Assembly (NCBI GenBank): GCA_034436045.1
Contig: DAOTVZ010000116.1
Coordinates: 1-24,590 of the forward strand
Direction of reading: 5' to 3'
From: H111-94 sp034436045
Lineage (GTDB): Bacteria; Chloroflexota; Ktedonobacteria; Ktedonobacterales; Ktedonobacteraceae
DNA length: 24,590 bases
Both the position numbers and the translations under genes were made by a program. This document shows positions 7,805 to 15,550 of the stretch, one piece after another; position 1 is the stretch's first letter; each line of letters begins with the position of its first letter. Under the pieces are notes generated by a model, which did no database searches, was not told where the DNA came from, and worked only from the letters and a program-made list of their open reading frames with translations.

Positions 7805-7810
7805 AGGGTG

Positions 7811-7839
7811 ATTATACGTTGTGAATTACAGAACGTCAA
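7811..7839 (-). promoter_or_regulatory. near-consensus sigma-70 promoter of greA
   Basis: On the minus strand, -35 TTGACG (7839-7834) and -10 TATAAT (7816-7811) are separated by exactly 17 bp. An A-tract immediately upstream (minus-strand AAAAAAA around 7853-7859) could serve as an UP element. Confidence 0.8.
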
Positions 7840-7887
7840 GGGATTAAAGCCCTTTTTTTAGTATTCGTTCATAGATTTTTGTGTTGA

Positions 7888-7927
7888 AGCGCCACTTTTA
7901 CTAATAAGTAACACATGCTATGGCGCT
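7888..7927 (-). terminator. hairpin over the 3' end of the alpha/beta hydrolase gene
   Basis: AGCGCCA (7888-7894) and TGGCGCT (7921-7927) are perfect outer arms; inside is a second stem TTACT/AGTAA (7898-7902 with 7907-7911) with a 4-nt loop. The outer arm overlaps the stop codon. There is no T-run after it on the minus strand, so it may serve in 3' end protection or factor-dependent termination. Confidence 0.4.
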
Positions 7928-9344
7928 ATTCTTCCTGACTTGCAATAAAGCGGAAGAGTTTACAACCACACACGGAGCAGATATCTTCCAGCGCGTGTCG
8001 CCCATTCTTTGTGACAATCTCTTTTGGATGCAGCATATGGCGTTTCTGTTTGCACTTGACGCAATACGCCTCCATCTTCATGCCCGCCTGAGAGGATGCG
8101 GGTGTCGCCATCTCCTCTTTCTCTTCGACCTGCCCACTTGTCCCTATCGGCTCAATCTTCTCCGCCGCTATTGGTGCCTGAACTGTCTCTGTCGGTGTCT
8201 CAACTACCTTTGTTGGCATCTTGACATCTTCTATCGTTGTTGCCGGATGAAGATGTTTTTCCTCGTTATGCTCCAAATGCTGAGGCACCGCTGTCGTGGT
8301 AAGGGATGTGGGATACGAGAGTGTACTGGTGGAGGTGGTTGACTTATTCTGTGCCGCTTGTGCCGCTTGCGCTGCTGATATTGCCGGTTGAGAGGTGGAA
8401 GACAACCAGGTGCGGATATTGGCGATTACTATTTCCGGTTGCTCCTCATGTACACTCAGACCGGCATTATGCACCAACACCAGTTGTGTCTGGGCCGGCA
8501 GTGAGAGCTGGTTCAGGATGGCAACACGGTCGTTTAAGGCATGAACTCCCCAGAGGAGTAGCATAGGTTGCTGGAGTCGGCCAAGTAGTGGTAGTACATC
8601 AATATCCAATGCACCGGCCAGCCAGGCGATGGGAGCATGTTCCGCACCAAACTGATGGGCCACTGCTATATAATGGGCCATCTGCTCACTCTTGATATCT
8701 TGTGGTTGCCAGCCATATTGCCTGGCGATCACCCGGCGCAAGAGCGGCGCGCGCGTTAAGAGCGCGTAGAGAGCCAGAGCCACGAGAGGGGTAGTCATTA
8801 CAGGTGCGAACCAGGGGGCCTGTGAACGTTTTTTCAAAAGAGCAGCAGGTGAGAGCAAGACAAGTCGTTCACACAGACCTGGTTCTTGTGCTGCTACGGC
8901 GATGCTATAGTGACAACTGGTGCCGGTAGCCACAACGGTGGCCGGTCGGCCCACAACCTCTTTGAGAAAATCACGGCATAACTCGACGTACATATCAGCA
9001 GAGTATAAAAGTGATGGATGGTCGGATAAGCCAAAACCTAGCAGATCAGGAACATACACGCGATAGTGTGTGGCCAGACCATCCATCAATGAACGCATGG
9101 TGTGGGACGAGGCTGCTATTCCAGGGGCATGCAACAATACAATGGCGGGAGCGTCGTGTGCGCCCTGAATGTGATAATAGACGTGTCCTCGCGTCCATTT
9201 ATACAGATGAGCCTCTCCTGCTAGCACACTTTGTAGTGGCTGAGGAGTTCTCAACATGTACCGGAGTATCACTAGCATGAGAGCGAGGAAACCCGTCCAG
9301 AGCATTCCTGCCAGCGCTAACAAGAACCTCAGCAATTTGCGCAT
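7926..9344 (-). CDS. membrane-anchored alpha/beta hydrolase fused to a DUF5679-like zinc ribbon
   Basis: A 472-residue protein. Residues about 5-30 form a hydrophobic N-terminal anchor. The alpha/beta hydrolase core spans about 45-315: oxyanion-side LLHAPG (71-76), VYVPDLLGFGLSDHP, nucleophile elbow ATGTSCHYS with S143, an acid candidate D272 after MLLLWG, and H299 in GLSVHEEQPE. The elbow departs from G-x-S-x-G because the last Gly is His. A Thr/Ser/Glu-rich linker (about 315-425) follows, then a C-terminal ribbon YCVKCKQ...ICSVCG with C428, C431, C456 and C459, matching the DUF5679 pattern. The start at 9344 follows AAGGAG. The substrate is unknown; catalysis is probable because Ser and His are kept. 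Confidence 0.8.
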   Translation of the reverse strand: MRKLLRFLLALAGMLWTGFLALMLVILRYMLRTPQPLQSVLAGEAHLYKWTRGHVYYHIQGAHDAPAIVLLHAPGIAASSHTMRSLMDGLATHYRVYVPDLLGFGLSDHPSLLYSADMYVELCRDFLKEVVGRPATVVATGTSCHYSIAVAAQEPGLCERLVLLSPAALLKKRSQAPWFAPVMTTPLVALALYALLTRAPLLRRVIARQYGWQPQDIKSEQMAHYIAVAHQFGAEHAPIAWLAGALDIDVLPLLGRLQQPMLLLWGVHALNDRVAILNQLSLPAQTQLVLVHNAGLSVHEEQPEIVIANIRTWLSSTSQPAISAAQAAQAAQNKSTTSTSTLSYPTSLTTTAVPQHLEHNEEKHLHPATTIEDVKMPTKVVETPTETVQAPIAAEKIEPIGTSGQVEEKEEMATPASSQAGMKMEAYCVKCKQKRHMLHPKEIVTKNGRHALEDICSVCGCKLFRFIASQEE

Positions 9345-9379
9345 GTCTAATTCTCCTTCCGACCTTGGCCCTGTACCGT

Positions 9380-9388
9380 AGTATAACA
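9380..9388 (-). promoter_or_regulatory. extended -10 promoter of the hydrolase gene
   Basis: The minus strand reads TGTTATACT (9388-9380), an extended -10 element, giving a start about 30 nt before the hydrolase ATG with AAGGAG in between. No good -35 is seen at 17 bp; a TTGACA further up (9440-9435) has no matching -10. Confidence 0.45.
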
Positions 9389-9573
9389 TGGTTACTGGGG
9401 TGGGTGCTATCCGTTAGGAAGACTACCATAGCATTGTCAACCCATAAGAACAGGAGGTTCGCAAAGATTCAGTAATTATACCCACACACAAAAGTACTAG
9501 CTGTTGTGTTTGTTGTAGATGAAAGAGTTTGCATGAGACTAGTGATATCGCACAGAGCCTGCCAGGAGCCAAT

Positions 9574-10437
9574 ATGCATATCATCTATACGCTTGACGAG
9601 ATGACTGAGACGGCCAGAGGTTGGCTCTCAGGGGGAACCGTAGGATTTGTTCCAACGATGGGATACCTGCATGAGGGCCATCTATCGCTCATTCGGGCCG
9701 CTCAGGCTGATTGTGAAATCAGCGTCGTCAGTATTTTTGTAAACCCCTTGCAGTTTCGTTCACAGGAGGATTTTCAACGTTATCCGCGTAATCTGGGCCA
9801 GGACCTGCGCCATTTGAGGGCATTAGATGTCGATGTCGTTTTCTTGCCGCATGCAGATGAGATGTACCCTACCGGTTTTGCAACCTATGTTCAGTTGGAG
9901 GGGCCGTTAGCAGAGCAGTTTGAGGCGGCGAGGAACCCGCGCTTTGTGCGCGGCATCGCCACCGACGCCATCAAACAGCTCAACCTGATTCGCCCGGATG
10001 TCGCCTATTTTGGACAGAAGGATGCGCAACAGGTGGCACTGCTGCGCCAGCTTGTGCGCGATCTCGGCATCGATGTCCAACTGCGTGTCTTACCCACCGT
10101 GCGAGAAACGGATGGTCTGGCAATGAGTAGTCGCAATCATCTTTTATCATCAGAGCAGCGCCAGGCCGCTCCCGTGCTGTATCAGGCTCTTCTCGCCGGA
10201 AAAGCCGCTGTGGAACGGGGCGAACGGGATGTAGGGCGCATCAAGCAGGAGATGAGCAATGTTCTCGCGTCGCATCCGCTCATCACGCTGGACTATCTGA
10301 CCGTTTGTCATCCTGATACGTTTGTGGAATATAGTGAGATTAAAGCACCGGCGCTGCTGGCGCTATCCGCCGCTCTCGGCGATGTGCATTTGATCGATAA
10401 TATTGTATGGATGAATGAAAAGCAGTGGCGCGTGTAA
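9574..10437 (+). CDS. panC: pantothenate synthetase
   Basis: A 287-residue enzyme that joins pantoate and beta-alanine using ATP, the last step to pantothenate and hence CoA; cytosolic. The nucleotidyltransferase signatures are all present: VPTMGYLHEGHLSL with H33 and H36, SIFVNPLQF, the pantoate-binding YFGQKDAQQ, and GLAMSSRN. The ATG at 9574 was chosen because AGGAG sits 6 nt upstream and the enzyme begins normally with MHIIYTLDEM; a TTG 45 nt earlier would add unrelated residues. It is divergent from the hydrolase gene and is followed by plsY, which has its own promoter. No panB or panD is in the window. Confidence 0.95.
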   Translation: MHIIYTLDEMTETARGWLSGGTVGFVPTMGYLHEGHLSLIRAAQADCEISVVSIFVNPLQFRSQEDFQRYPRNLGQDLRHLRALDVDVVFLPHADEMYPTGFATYVQLEGPLAEQFEAARNPRFVRGIATDAIKQLNLIRPDVAYFGQKDAQQVALLRQLVRDLGIDVQLRVLPTVRETDGLAMSSRNHLLSSEQRQAAPVLYQALLAGKAAVERGERDVGRIKQEMSNVLASHPLITLDYLTVCHPDTFVEYSEIKAPALLALSAALGDVHLIDNIVWMNEKQWRV

Positions 10438-10447
10438 GCCTGTAGCA

Positions 10448-10503
10448 CCATCCGCGTCCTCTTGTCGCCATGAAAGAACATGGCTATAATGGGATGCGGA
10501 TGG
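10448..10503 (+). promoter_or_regulatory. plsY promoter with two concentric inverted repeats
   Basis: -35 TTGTCG (10462-10467) and -10 TATAAT (10485-10490) are 17 bp apart. The spacer carries GCCATG/CATGGC (10467-10472 with 10479-10484), and an outer pair CCATCCGC/GCGGATGG (10448-10455 with 10496-10503) brackets the promoter. Both dyads share the same centre at 10475.5. This looks like an operator that would cover the promoter. It could also fold as RNA at the end of the panC transcript. Confidence 0.65.
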
Positions 10504-10593
10504 GATCGGTGCGGCGAGCAGTAGCGTTGTTTGCAGTACTGATCGCAGGCCCGCCGTAAGGCAGCCGAGAAAATAGCAACAAAGGAGATTGCA

Positions 10594-11292
10594 ATGGCTG
10601 GCATCATTGGTTCACTTCTTCTAACGGCGGTTATTGGCTATCTATGGGGGTCGCTGCCGGCCGGATACTGGCTCGGCAAGATCATGCGCGGCAAGAATTT
10701 TGACATTCGCGACTACGGCAGTCACAAGATCGGGGCCACCAACGTCTTGCGCACGCTGGGGCCGGTTGCTGCTGCCATCGCCTTCCTCTTTGATATTTCC
10801 AAAGGTATTGGTCCTACACTCTTAGCAACGCTGATTCCTGCCTTGCACGGGGCCGGTTGGGGGCCAAGTGTCGCGGGCATCGCTGCACTGCTTGGACACT
10901 GTTTCCCGGTCTTCATCGGTTTCAAAGGTGGGCGCGGCGTCATGACCGGCGGCGGCGCGTTGTTGATTATTTCGCCTTTAGCCTTCGTCATCACCGCCGT
11001 TTTCACCATCGGCACTATCGCCATCTGGCGCTACGTCTCTCTTGGTTCCATCACGGGTTGCGCGACGGCCATCGTGTGCGGCATTATCTTCTTCATCGTC
11101 GGTCAGTTTGACCCAACCTTTTTTGCGAAGGTGAGTCTGGCCCAACTGGTCTTCATGATAGTTGTGCCGGGCCTGGTCATCATCTTCCACCACGACAATA
11201 TCGGTCGCCTGCTCAGCGGCACCGAACGCAAGCTGGGCCAGAAAGAGACTATTCCATCAAGCAGAGAGACGGCATCAAACGCCAAGGCGTAG
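10594..11292 (+). CDS. plsY: acyl-phosphate:glycerol-3-phosphate acyltransferase PlsY
   Basis: A 232-residue inner-membrane enzyme that transfers an acyl group from acyl-phosphate to glycerol-3-phosphate, the first step of phospholipid synthesis. The family motifs are visible: WGSLPAGYWLGK (19-29), YGSHKIGATNVLRTLG (41-56), GHCFPVFIGFKGGRGVMTGG in the middle, and HHDNIGRLLSGTERKLG near 200. Several hydrophobic helices separate them. The C-terminal tail (about 215-232) is polar and not conserved. AAAGGAG lies 8 nt before the ATG. It has its own palindrome-flanked promoter, separate from panC. PlsX is not in the window. Confidence 0.95.
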   Translation: MAGIIGSLLLTAVIGYLWGSLPAGYWLGKIMRGKNFDIRDYGSHKIGATNVLRTLGPVAAAIAFLFDISKGIGPTLLATLIPALHGAGWGPSVAGIAALLGHCFPVFIGFKGGRGVMTGGGALLIISPLAFVITAVFTIGTIAIWRYVSLGSITGCATAIVCGIIFFIVGQFDPTFFAKVSLAQLVFMIVVPGLVIIFHHDNIGRLLSGTERKLGQKETIPSSRETASNAKA

Positions 11293-11311
11293 GCGCATGA
11301 TAGGTCATGCC
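11293..11311 (+). terminator. short hairpin after plsY
   Basis: GCATGA (11295-11300) and TCATGC (11305-11310) pair around TAGG, extended by GG/CC with one bulged C, and are followed by CTTTAG. It directly follows the plsY stop. The stem is short and the T-run weak, so it is an imperfect terminator at best. Confidence 0.4.
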
Positions 11312-11363
11312 CTTTAGCCTCTATAACGCATATATTGAGGCCAGGAGAGTTCGTGCATGTGCT

Positions 11364-13400
11364 ATGATTAACTATTCCACAACGCTATCCCCATCTACGG
11401 GTGATCTGCTAGAACAAATAGAATTGCTCAGGCTTGTCCTGCAAAAAAGACTGAATGCGGAACAAAAAGTCCGGCTGGGGCAATTTTTTACTCCTTCAGC
11501 GGTCGCTGCTATGATGGCTTCCATGTTTACCGGCAATGAACCATATATACATATCCTTGATGCAGGTGCAGGGATTGGTGTGTTATTCGCGGCTTATGTT
11601 GATGAGCTTTGTCAGCGCGTGCAAAAACCGCAGCACATTCATGTTACTGCATGTGAGATCGATGAGGCGCTGATGCCTTATCTCAAAGAAACATTGCATT
11701 TATGCCAGCAACGTTGTGAGTGGGCGGGCATCACGTTCTCAAGCGACCTTGTACTGCAAGACTTCGTTGACTATGGCGTCGAGCTGCTAAATACAAACCT
11801 CTTTTCGTCGATGCGCAAGCCACCATTTAACTACGCAGTGCTGAACCCACCTTATCGCAAAATACAGAGTGCCTCTACGACCAGAAAACTGCTGAGCAGC
11901 GTGGGAATCGAAACCAGTAATCTCTATGCCGGTTTCCTCGCACTTGTCGCACAACTGCTTGAGCCATATGGTGAGATGGTGGCGATTACGCCACGTAGTT
12001 TCTGCAATGGCCCATATTTTAAGCGCTTTCGCAAAGATTTTTTGCGCACAATGGCCTTTCAGCATATTCATATTTTCGAGACGAGGACTCACACCTTTCA
12101 CGATGATGATGTATTGCAAGAGAATATCATTTTTCATGTTCGGAAGGATGTGAAAAAGCCTTCGACCGTTACCGTTACCACTGGGATACAAGTTGATGAC
12201 GATTTTATGTTAGCACGTCATGTAGCTTATGAACAGATTATTCATCCTGATGATGCAGAAGCTTTTATTCATCTGGTGCCGGATGAACTCGGCCAGCAGG
12301 TAACAACACAGATGGCGTGTTTCCATACAACCCTGGAAGACTTGAGTCTCAATGTCTCAACCGGGCGGGTGGTAGATTTTCGTGTGCAAGAGCATTTACG
12401 TCCTCATCTTGAAGATAACGCGGTTCCCCTGCTCTTTCCAACTCATGTGTCCTATGGTGCTATCTGCTGGCCGAAAAGTGACGCGAAGAAGCCTGAAGCA
12501 ATTGCTATCCACGAACAAACAACTGCTCTGTTGGTACCAAATGAATGCTATGTGCTGGTCAAACGCTTCTCGGCGAAGGAAGAAAAACGCCGGATTGTAG
12601 CTGCGCTCTATGATCCAGCACAAATCTCTTGCGACTCTATCGGCTTTGAAAACCATCTGAATTATTTTCACTGTCGGGGCAGAGGATTATCGCTCACACT
12701 TGCGCGTGGTCTGACGGCTTATCTGAATTCGACGCTGGTCGATACCTACTTTCGTCAGTTTAGCGGACATACCCAGGTCAACGCAACGGATTTGCGCAAG
12801 ATAAAATATCCCACTGCCAATCAGCTTGAAGAGCTTGGTAGACGTATCGGCACAGCATTCCCACAGCAGCAAGAAGTTGACCAATTAGTCAACGAGGTGT
12901 TATTAGAAATGCCAGCAGAACAAGACCCAATTGCAGTGAGACAGCGTATTGAAGAGGCGATGAGCATACTGAAAGCGTTAGGATTACCTCGCGCTCAACA
13001 AAATGAACGGTCGGCCTTGACGCTACTGGCATTGCTGAACCTCACGCCAGCCATGTCCTGGGCGGAGGTCAGTGCCCCACTTTGTGGCATAACACCAATG
13101 ATGGAATTTTTTGAGCGGCACTACGGCAAGAATTATGCTCCAAATACTCGTGAGACGGTGCGTCGCCAGACCGTGCATCAGTTTCTTGACGCTGGTCTTA
13201 TCGTTGCTAATCCAGATGAACCAGAGCGCCCCGTGAACAGCCCAAAGGCCGTTTACCAGATCGAGAAAAGCGCTCTGGAGCTATTCCGCTCATTCGGGAC
13301 AGCCATGTGGGAGAAAAATCTCCGCACATATGTAGTATCCATAGAGACGCTCAGACAGCATTATGCCCAGGAACGTGAAATGCAGCGCATTCCCGTTTAA
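11364..13400 (+). CDS. BsuBI/PstI-type fused methyltransferase-restriction protein lacking the nuclease domain
   Basis: A 678-residue protein from the ATG at 11364; a frame from 11307 would start inside the plsY hairpin, and AGGAG at 11343 is rather far from either, so the start is uncertain. Residues 38-44 (LGQFFTP, motif X), 66-72 (DAGAGIG, SAM motif I) and 161-164 (NPPY, motif IV) define a gamma-class N6-adenine methyltransferase of Eco57I/PstI type. Residues about 532-678 (KALGLPRAQQNERSALTLL, KNYAPNTRETVRRQTVHQF, RPVNSPKAVYQIE) match the N-terminal helix-turn-helix domain of BsuBI/PstI restriction enzymes. The frame stops at YAQEREMQRIPV, where the family's catalytic domain normally begins. 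Methylation may persist; cleavage by this protein is not expected. GC is lower than in plsY. Confidence 0.8.
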   Translation: MINYSTTLSPSTGDLLEQIELLRLVLQKRLNAEQKVRLGQFFTPSAVAAMMASMFTGNEPYIHILDAGAGIGVLFAAYVDELCQRVQKPQHIHVTACEIDEALMPYLKETLHLCQQRCEWAGITFSSDLVLQDFVDYGVELLNTNLFSSMRKPPFNYAVLNPPYRKIQSASTTRKLLSSVGIETSNLYAGFLALVAQLLEPYGEMVAITPRSFCNGPYFKRFRKDFLRTMAFQHIHIFETRTHTFHDDDVLQENIIFHVRKDVKKPSTVTVTTGIQVDDDFMLARHVAYEQIIHPDDAEAFIHLVPDELGQQVTTQMACFHTTLEDLSLNVSTGRVVDFRVQEHLRPHLEDNAVPLLFPTHVSYGAICWPKSDAKKPEAIAIHEQTTALLVPNECYVLVKRFSAKEEKRRIVAALYDPAQISCDSIGFENHLNYFHCRGRGLSLTLARGLTAYLNSTLVDTYFRQFSGHTQVNATDLRKIKYPTANQLEELGRRIGTAFPQQQEVDQLVNEVLLEMPAEQDPIAVRQRIEEAMSILKALGLPRAQQNERSALTLLALLNLTPAMSWAEVSAPLCGITPMMEFFERHYGKNYAPNTRETVRRQTVHQFLDAGLIVANPDEPERPVNSPKAVYQIEKSALELFRSFGTAMWEKNLRTYVVSIETLRQHYAQEREMQRIPV

Positions 13401-13407
13401 ATCACCT

Positions 13408-14229
13408 TCATGCTTGTCGGTACCAGAACTGATCCCACGCTTGCCAGAAGGTATCAGCCGTCGAAACAACTGTACGCGACCCAACAATCTCCACCCCTTT
13501 GCGTCCTTTAAAATCAGCCGCACGGTCGGGAGTTGCCAGTTCTACCTGGAACGTTACGGGCGCGGGTACTTTATAGGGTTTGGGCCAATGGTCGCGCATA
13601 CTGAGTGCCTGTGATACGCCCATTTCAATGAGAGAGCAGGCATCTTTGGGGGCCATGCAACGTGCAGCATAGCGGCTCAGCCCGACTTTGACGGGGGCCG
13701 TCACTACCTCGTCGCCGAGCAGTTTGCGCACCTCGTTGCAGGTTGCCACATCGCCGGAGACGAAGACGGCAGGCACATCCCAGCAACCGGCAATCGCCGC
13801 CAGAATGCCGCTTTCACCCACCAGTGTGCCATTAATACTGGCGTTATACCATGCCTCTGAGGAAACGGTATGGCAGAGAACGCCATCCGCCGTCCCCGCC
13901 ATCGCGTGCGCGCCCACGAACAGAATCGCATCGCAGCCCTGCTCAAACGGCGTGATGTAACGCGCCCAGGGATAGCCAAAGACATATTCTGCGCCCGACT
14001 CCAGGCGCTCCGGCACGAAGCTCTTGAAACTATAGGCACCGCCCGCGCCATGACAGTCCACCACCACGACCTCGCTGGCACCGGCTGCGCGCGCGCCACG
14101 CACCGCCGCGTTCATTTCGTCCGTGTAGAGTTTGCGACATTCCTCGTACAATGCCGTTCCACCTGTGACCTGTTCCCAGGTTTCGATACAAGAAACGCCT
14201 TCCATATCACAAAAGATAACAATACGCAT
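13408..14229 (-). CDS. M55-family D-aminopeptidase (DppA-like)
   Basis: A 273-residue metallopeptidase. It begins MRIVIFCDMEGVSCI and keeps the binuclear zinc ligand pattern of DppA: D8, E10, H60 (DCHGAGG), H108 (GAHAMAG) and E139 (GESG). DppA releases D-amino acids from short D-peptides and works as a large ring assembly in the cytosol, possibly recycling peptidoglycan peptides; substrate here is inferred. The ATG at 14229 is preceded by GAGAGGA; 21 upstream codons overlap the previous gene's end and lack a ribosome site. It is the last gene of the upp operon and ends 7 bases from the convergent truncated restriction fusion. Confidence 0.85.
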   Translation of the reverse strand: MRIVIFCDMEGVSCIETWEQVTGGTALYEECRKLYTDEMNAAVRGARAAGASEVVVVDCHGAGGAYSFKSFVPERLESGAEYVFGYPWARYITPFEQGCDAILFVGAHAMAGTADGVLCHTVSSEAWYNASINGTLVGESGILAAIAGCWDVPAVFVSGDVATCNEVRKLLGDEVVTAPVKVGLSRYAARCMAPKDACSLIEMGVSQALSMRDHWPKPYKVPAPVTFQVELATPDRAADFKGRKGVEIVGSRTVVSTADTFWQAWDQFWYRQA

Positions 14230-14242
14230 AATACATCCTCTC

Positions 14243-14722
14243 TCATTTATGGGCATGCCGTGTGTGCATCGTTGCTGATTGTTGTTCGTCATCTACAACG
14301 GGTGTATCATATTCGCGGTAGAGTCTTTTGCCAATTTTCCACCCGAAATAGCCACCAAGAATGGTGCCCAGGGCCAGCACGGGGATGGTCGCAAAACCCA
14401 GGAAACCGCCGTTGCCCAGGATGAGCGAGCCAGTGGTGATGAGGAGCGCCGTCAGGAAGACGCCAACGACCAGACCCAGACAGCAGCCAAGTGGCCCGCC
14501 GTTGGCCTCGCCTTGCGCTTCCGGCGGCAGATCGGCCATTGTAGTAACCTCTGTCGCGTCAGGTACCCCTTCGGTGGTCGGCTCGCTTGTCTGAGCCGCC
14601 GCCTCTGTTGTCATATCAGATGTTGTTTGATGATGAGCTTCGTTTATTGCCTTCTCTTCGATAGAGCTGGTGTATGCAGAGTCGTCGTTGTGAGGAAACC
14701 GCTGCTCTTCCTCTGGAGCCAT
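14243..14722 (-). CDS. small membrane protein with acidic N-terminal tail, function unknown
   Basis: A 159-residue protein. The first 75 or so residues are polar, acidic and Thr-rich (probably disordered). Two adjacent hydrophobic helices follow (about 78-100 and 105-128), with small residues GNGGFLGF between them and a glycine-zipper-like GTILGGYFGWKIGK at the end of the second. A basic-then-polar tail ends TRHAHK. AAAGGTAAG precedes the ATG. It lies 13 nt after upp and 13 nt before the D-aminopeptidase, so it is very likely co-transcribed. I do not recognise a family. Confidence 0.65.
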   Translation of the reverse strand: MAPEEEQRFPHNDDSAYTSSIEEKAINEAHHQTTSDMTTEAAAQTSEPTTEGVPDATEVTTMADLPPEAQGEANGGPLGCCLGLVVGVFLTALLITTGSLILGNGGFLGFATIPVLALGTILGGYFGWKIGKRLYREYDTPVVDDEQQSATMHTRHAHK

Positions 14723-14735
14723 GATCTCTTACCTT

Positions 14736-15449
14736 TCAGAATGTGCCGAACTGGCGGTCGCCAGCGTCGCCCAGGCCGGGCACGATATAGCCCAGGTCGT
14801 TGAGACTCTCATCGAGGGCGGCAATATAAATGTCGATATCGGGATGCGTTTGCGCCAGCTTGAGCAGGCCATAAGGAGCGGCAATAATGCCAACGTAGCA
14901 CAGGCGTGGAATGTGGCGTCGTTTGAGAATATTGATGGCGTCGATGGCCGAGCCGCCGGTTGCCAGCATAGGATCGACGGCGTAGCAGACTTGCAGGTTG
15001 ACACGATGCGGCAACTGGTTGTAATACTCCATCGCCTGCAAGGTATGCTCGTCGCGGCGCAGGCCCAGGTGCCAGATTTGCACATCGGGGATGACCTCGC
15101 GGAAGCCCTCGGCCAGCCCCAGACCGGCGCGCAAAATAGGTGTGACGCCAATGCCGCCCGCCAGCCGATAGCCTTGCGTTTGTCCTAAGGGGGTTTCGAT
15201 GGTGATGGGGGTAAGTGCTAATGTAGAGGTGGCTTCGTAGGCCAGTAATGCGCCAATCTCCTTAACCAATCGGTAGAACTCCGGCGGCTGCGTCTCTTTA
15301 GCTCGCAGTGCCGTTAGCTTATGTGCCATCACAGGATGTTGGGAAATATGCACGTGCGGCAAGCTCAAGACCTCATCGCGTGTCGGTTGTGGGATGCCCT
15401 GCATCGGCAACCTGGGCTTTTCGTCGCCCTGAGTGTTTGTCTCTATCAT
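14736..15449 (-). CDS. upp: uracil phosphoribosyltransferase
   Basis: A 237-residue cytosolic enzyme converting uracil and PRPP to UMP (pyrimidine salvage). The PRPP loop is DPMLATGGSA (159-168), and the uracil-binding C-terminus reads YIVPGLGDAGDRQFGTF, both diagnostic. TPILRAGLGL is the conserved middle motif. It carries about 25 extra N-terminal residues compared with the usual 209-residue enzyme. The ATG at 15449 follows GAGGAG; an in-frame start 24 nt earlier would include that site. It is the first gene of a three-gene minus-strand operon with its own promoter. Confidence 0.95.
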   Translation of the reverse strand: MIETNTQGDEKPRLPMQGIPQPTRDEVLSLPHVHISQHPVMAHKLTALRAKETQPPEFYRLVKEIGALLAYEATSTLALTPITIETPLGQTQGYRLAGGIGVTPILRAGLGLAEGFREVIPDVQIWHLGLRRDEHTLQAMEYYNQLPHRVNLQVCYAVDPMLATGGSAIDAINILKRRHIPRLCYVGIIAAPYGLLKLAQTHPDIDIYIAALDESLNDLGYIVPGLGDAGDRQFGTF

Positions 15450-15499
15450 AAAAGCTCCTCCTCTGTTAAGCAAGGTCGTTGTGTGTTCAGATTATTAGG

Positions 15500-15528
15500 A
15501 TTTTAACAGAGTTGAGGGAGGGCGTCGA
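15500..15528 (-). promoter_or_regulatory. probable promoter of the upp operon
   Basis: On the minus strand, -35 TCGACG (15528-15523) and -10 TAAAAT (15505-15500) are 17 bp apart, giving a start about 45 nt before the upp ATG. The match is 4/6 and 5/6. Confidence 0.5.
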
Positions 15529-15550
15529 GTGGTGAGGAGTGAGTAACAAG

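Noticed and set aside
7838..7859. Plus-strand AAGGG...CCCTT followed by T-run, terminator-like
   Set aside because: No plus-strand gene precedes it and it overlaps the -35 of the greA promoter; better read as promoter plus upstream A-tract on the minus strand.
11307..11363. Upstream in-frame ATG for the methyltransferase fusion
   Set aside because: Lies in the hairpin after plsY, has no ribosome site and adds 19 unconserved residues; kept only as an alternative.
14279..14803. 174-codon plus-strand frame over the small membrane protein
   Set aside because: Antisense to two well-supported minus-strand genes, arginine/proline-rich with no ribosome site or domain.
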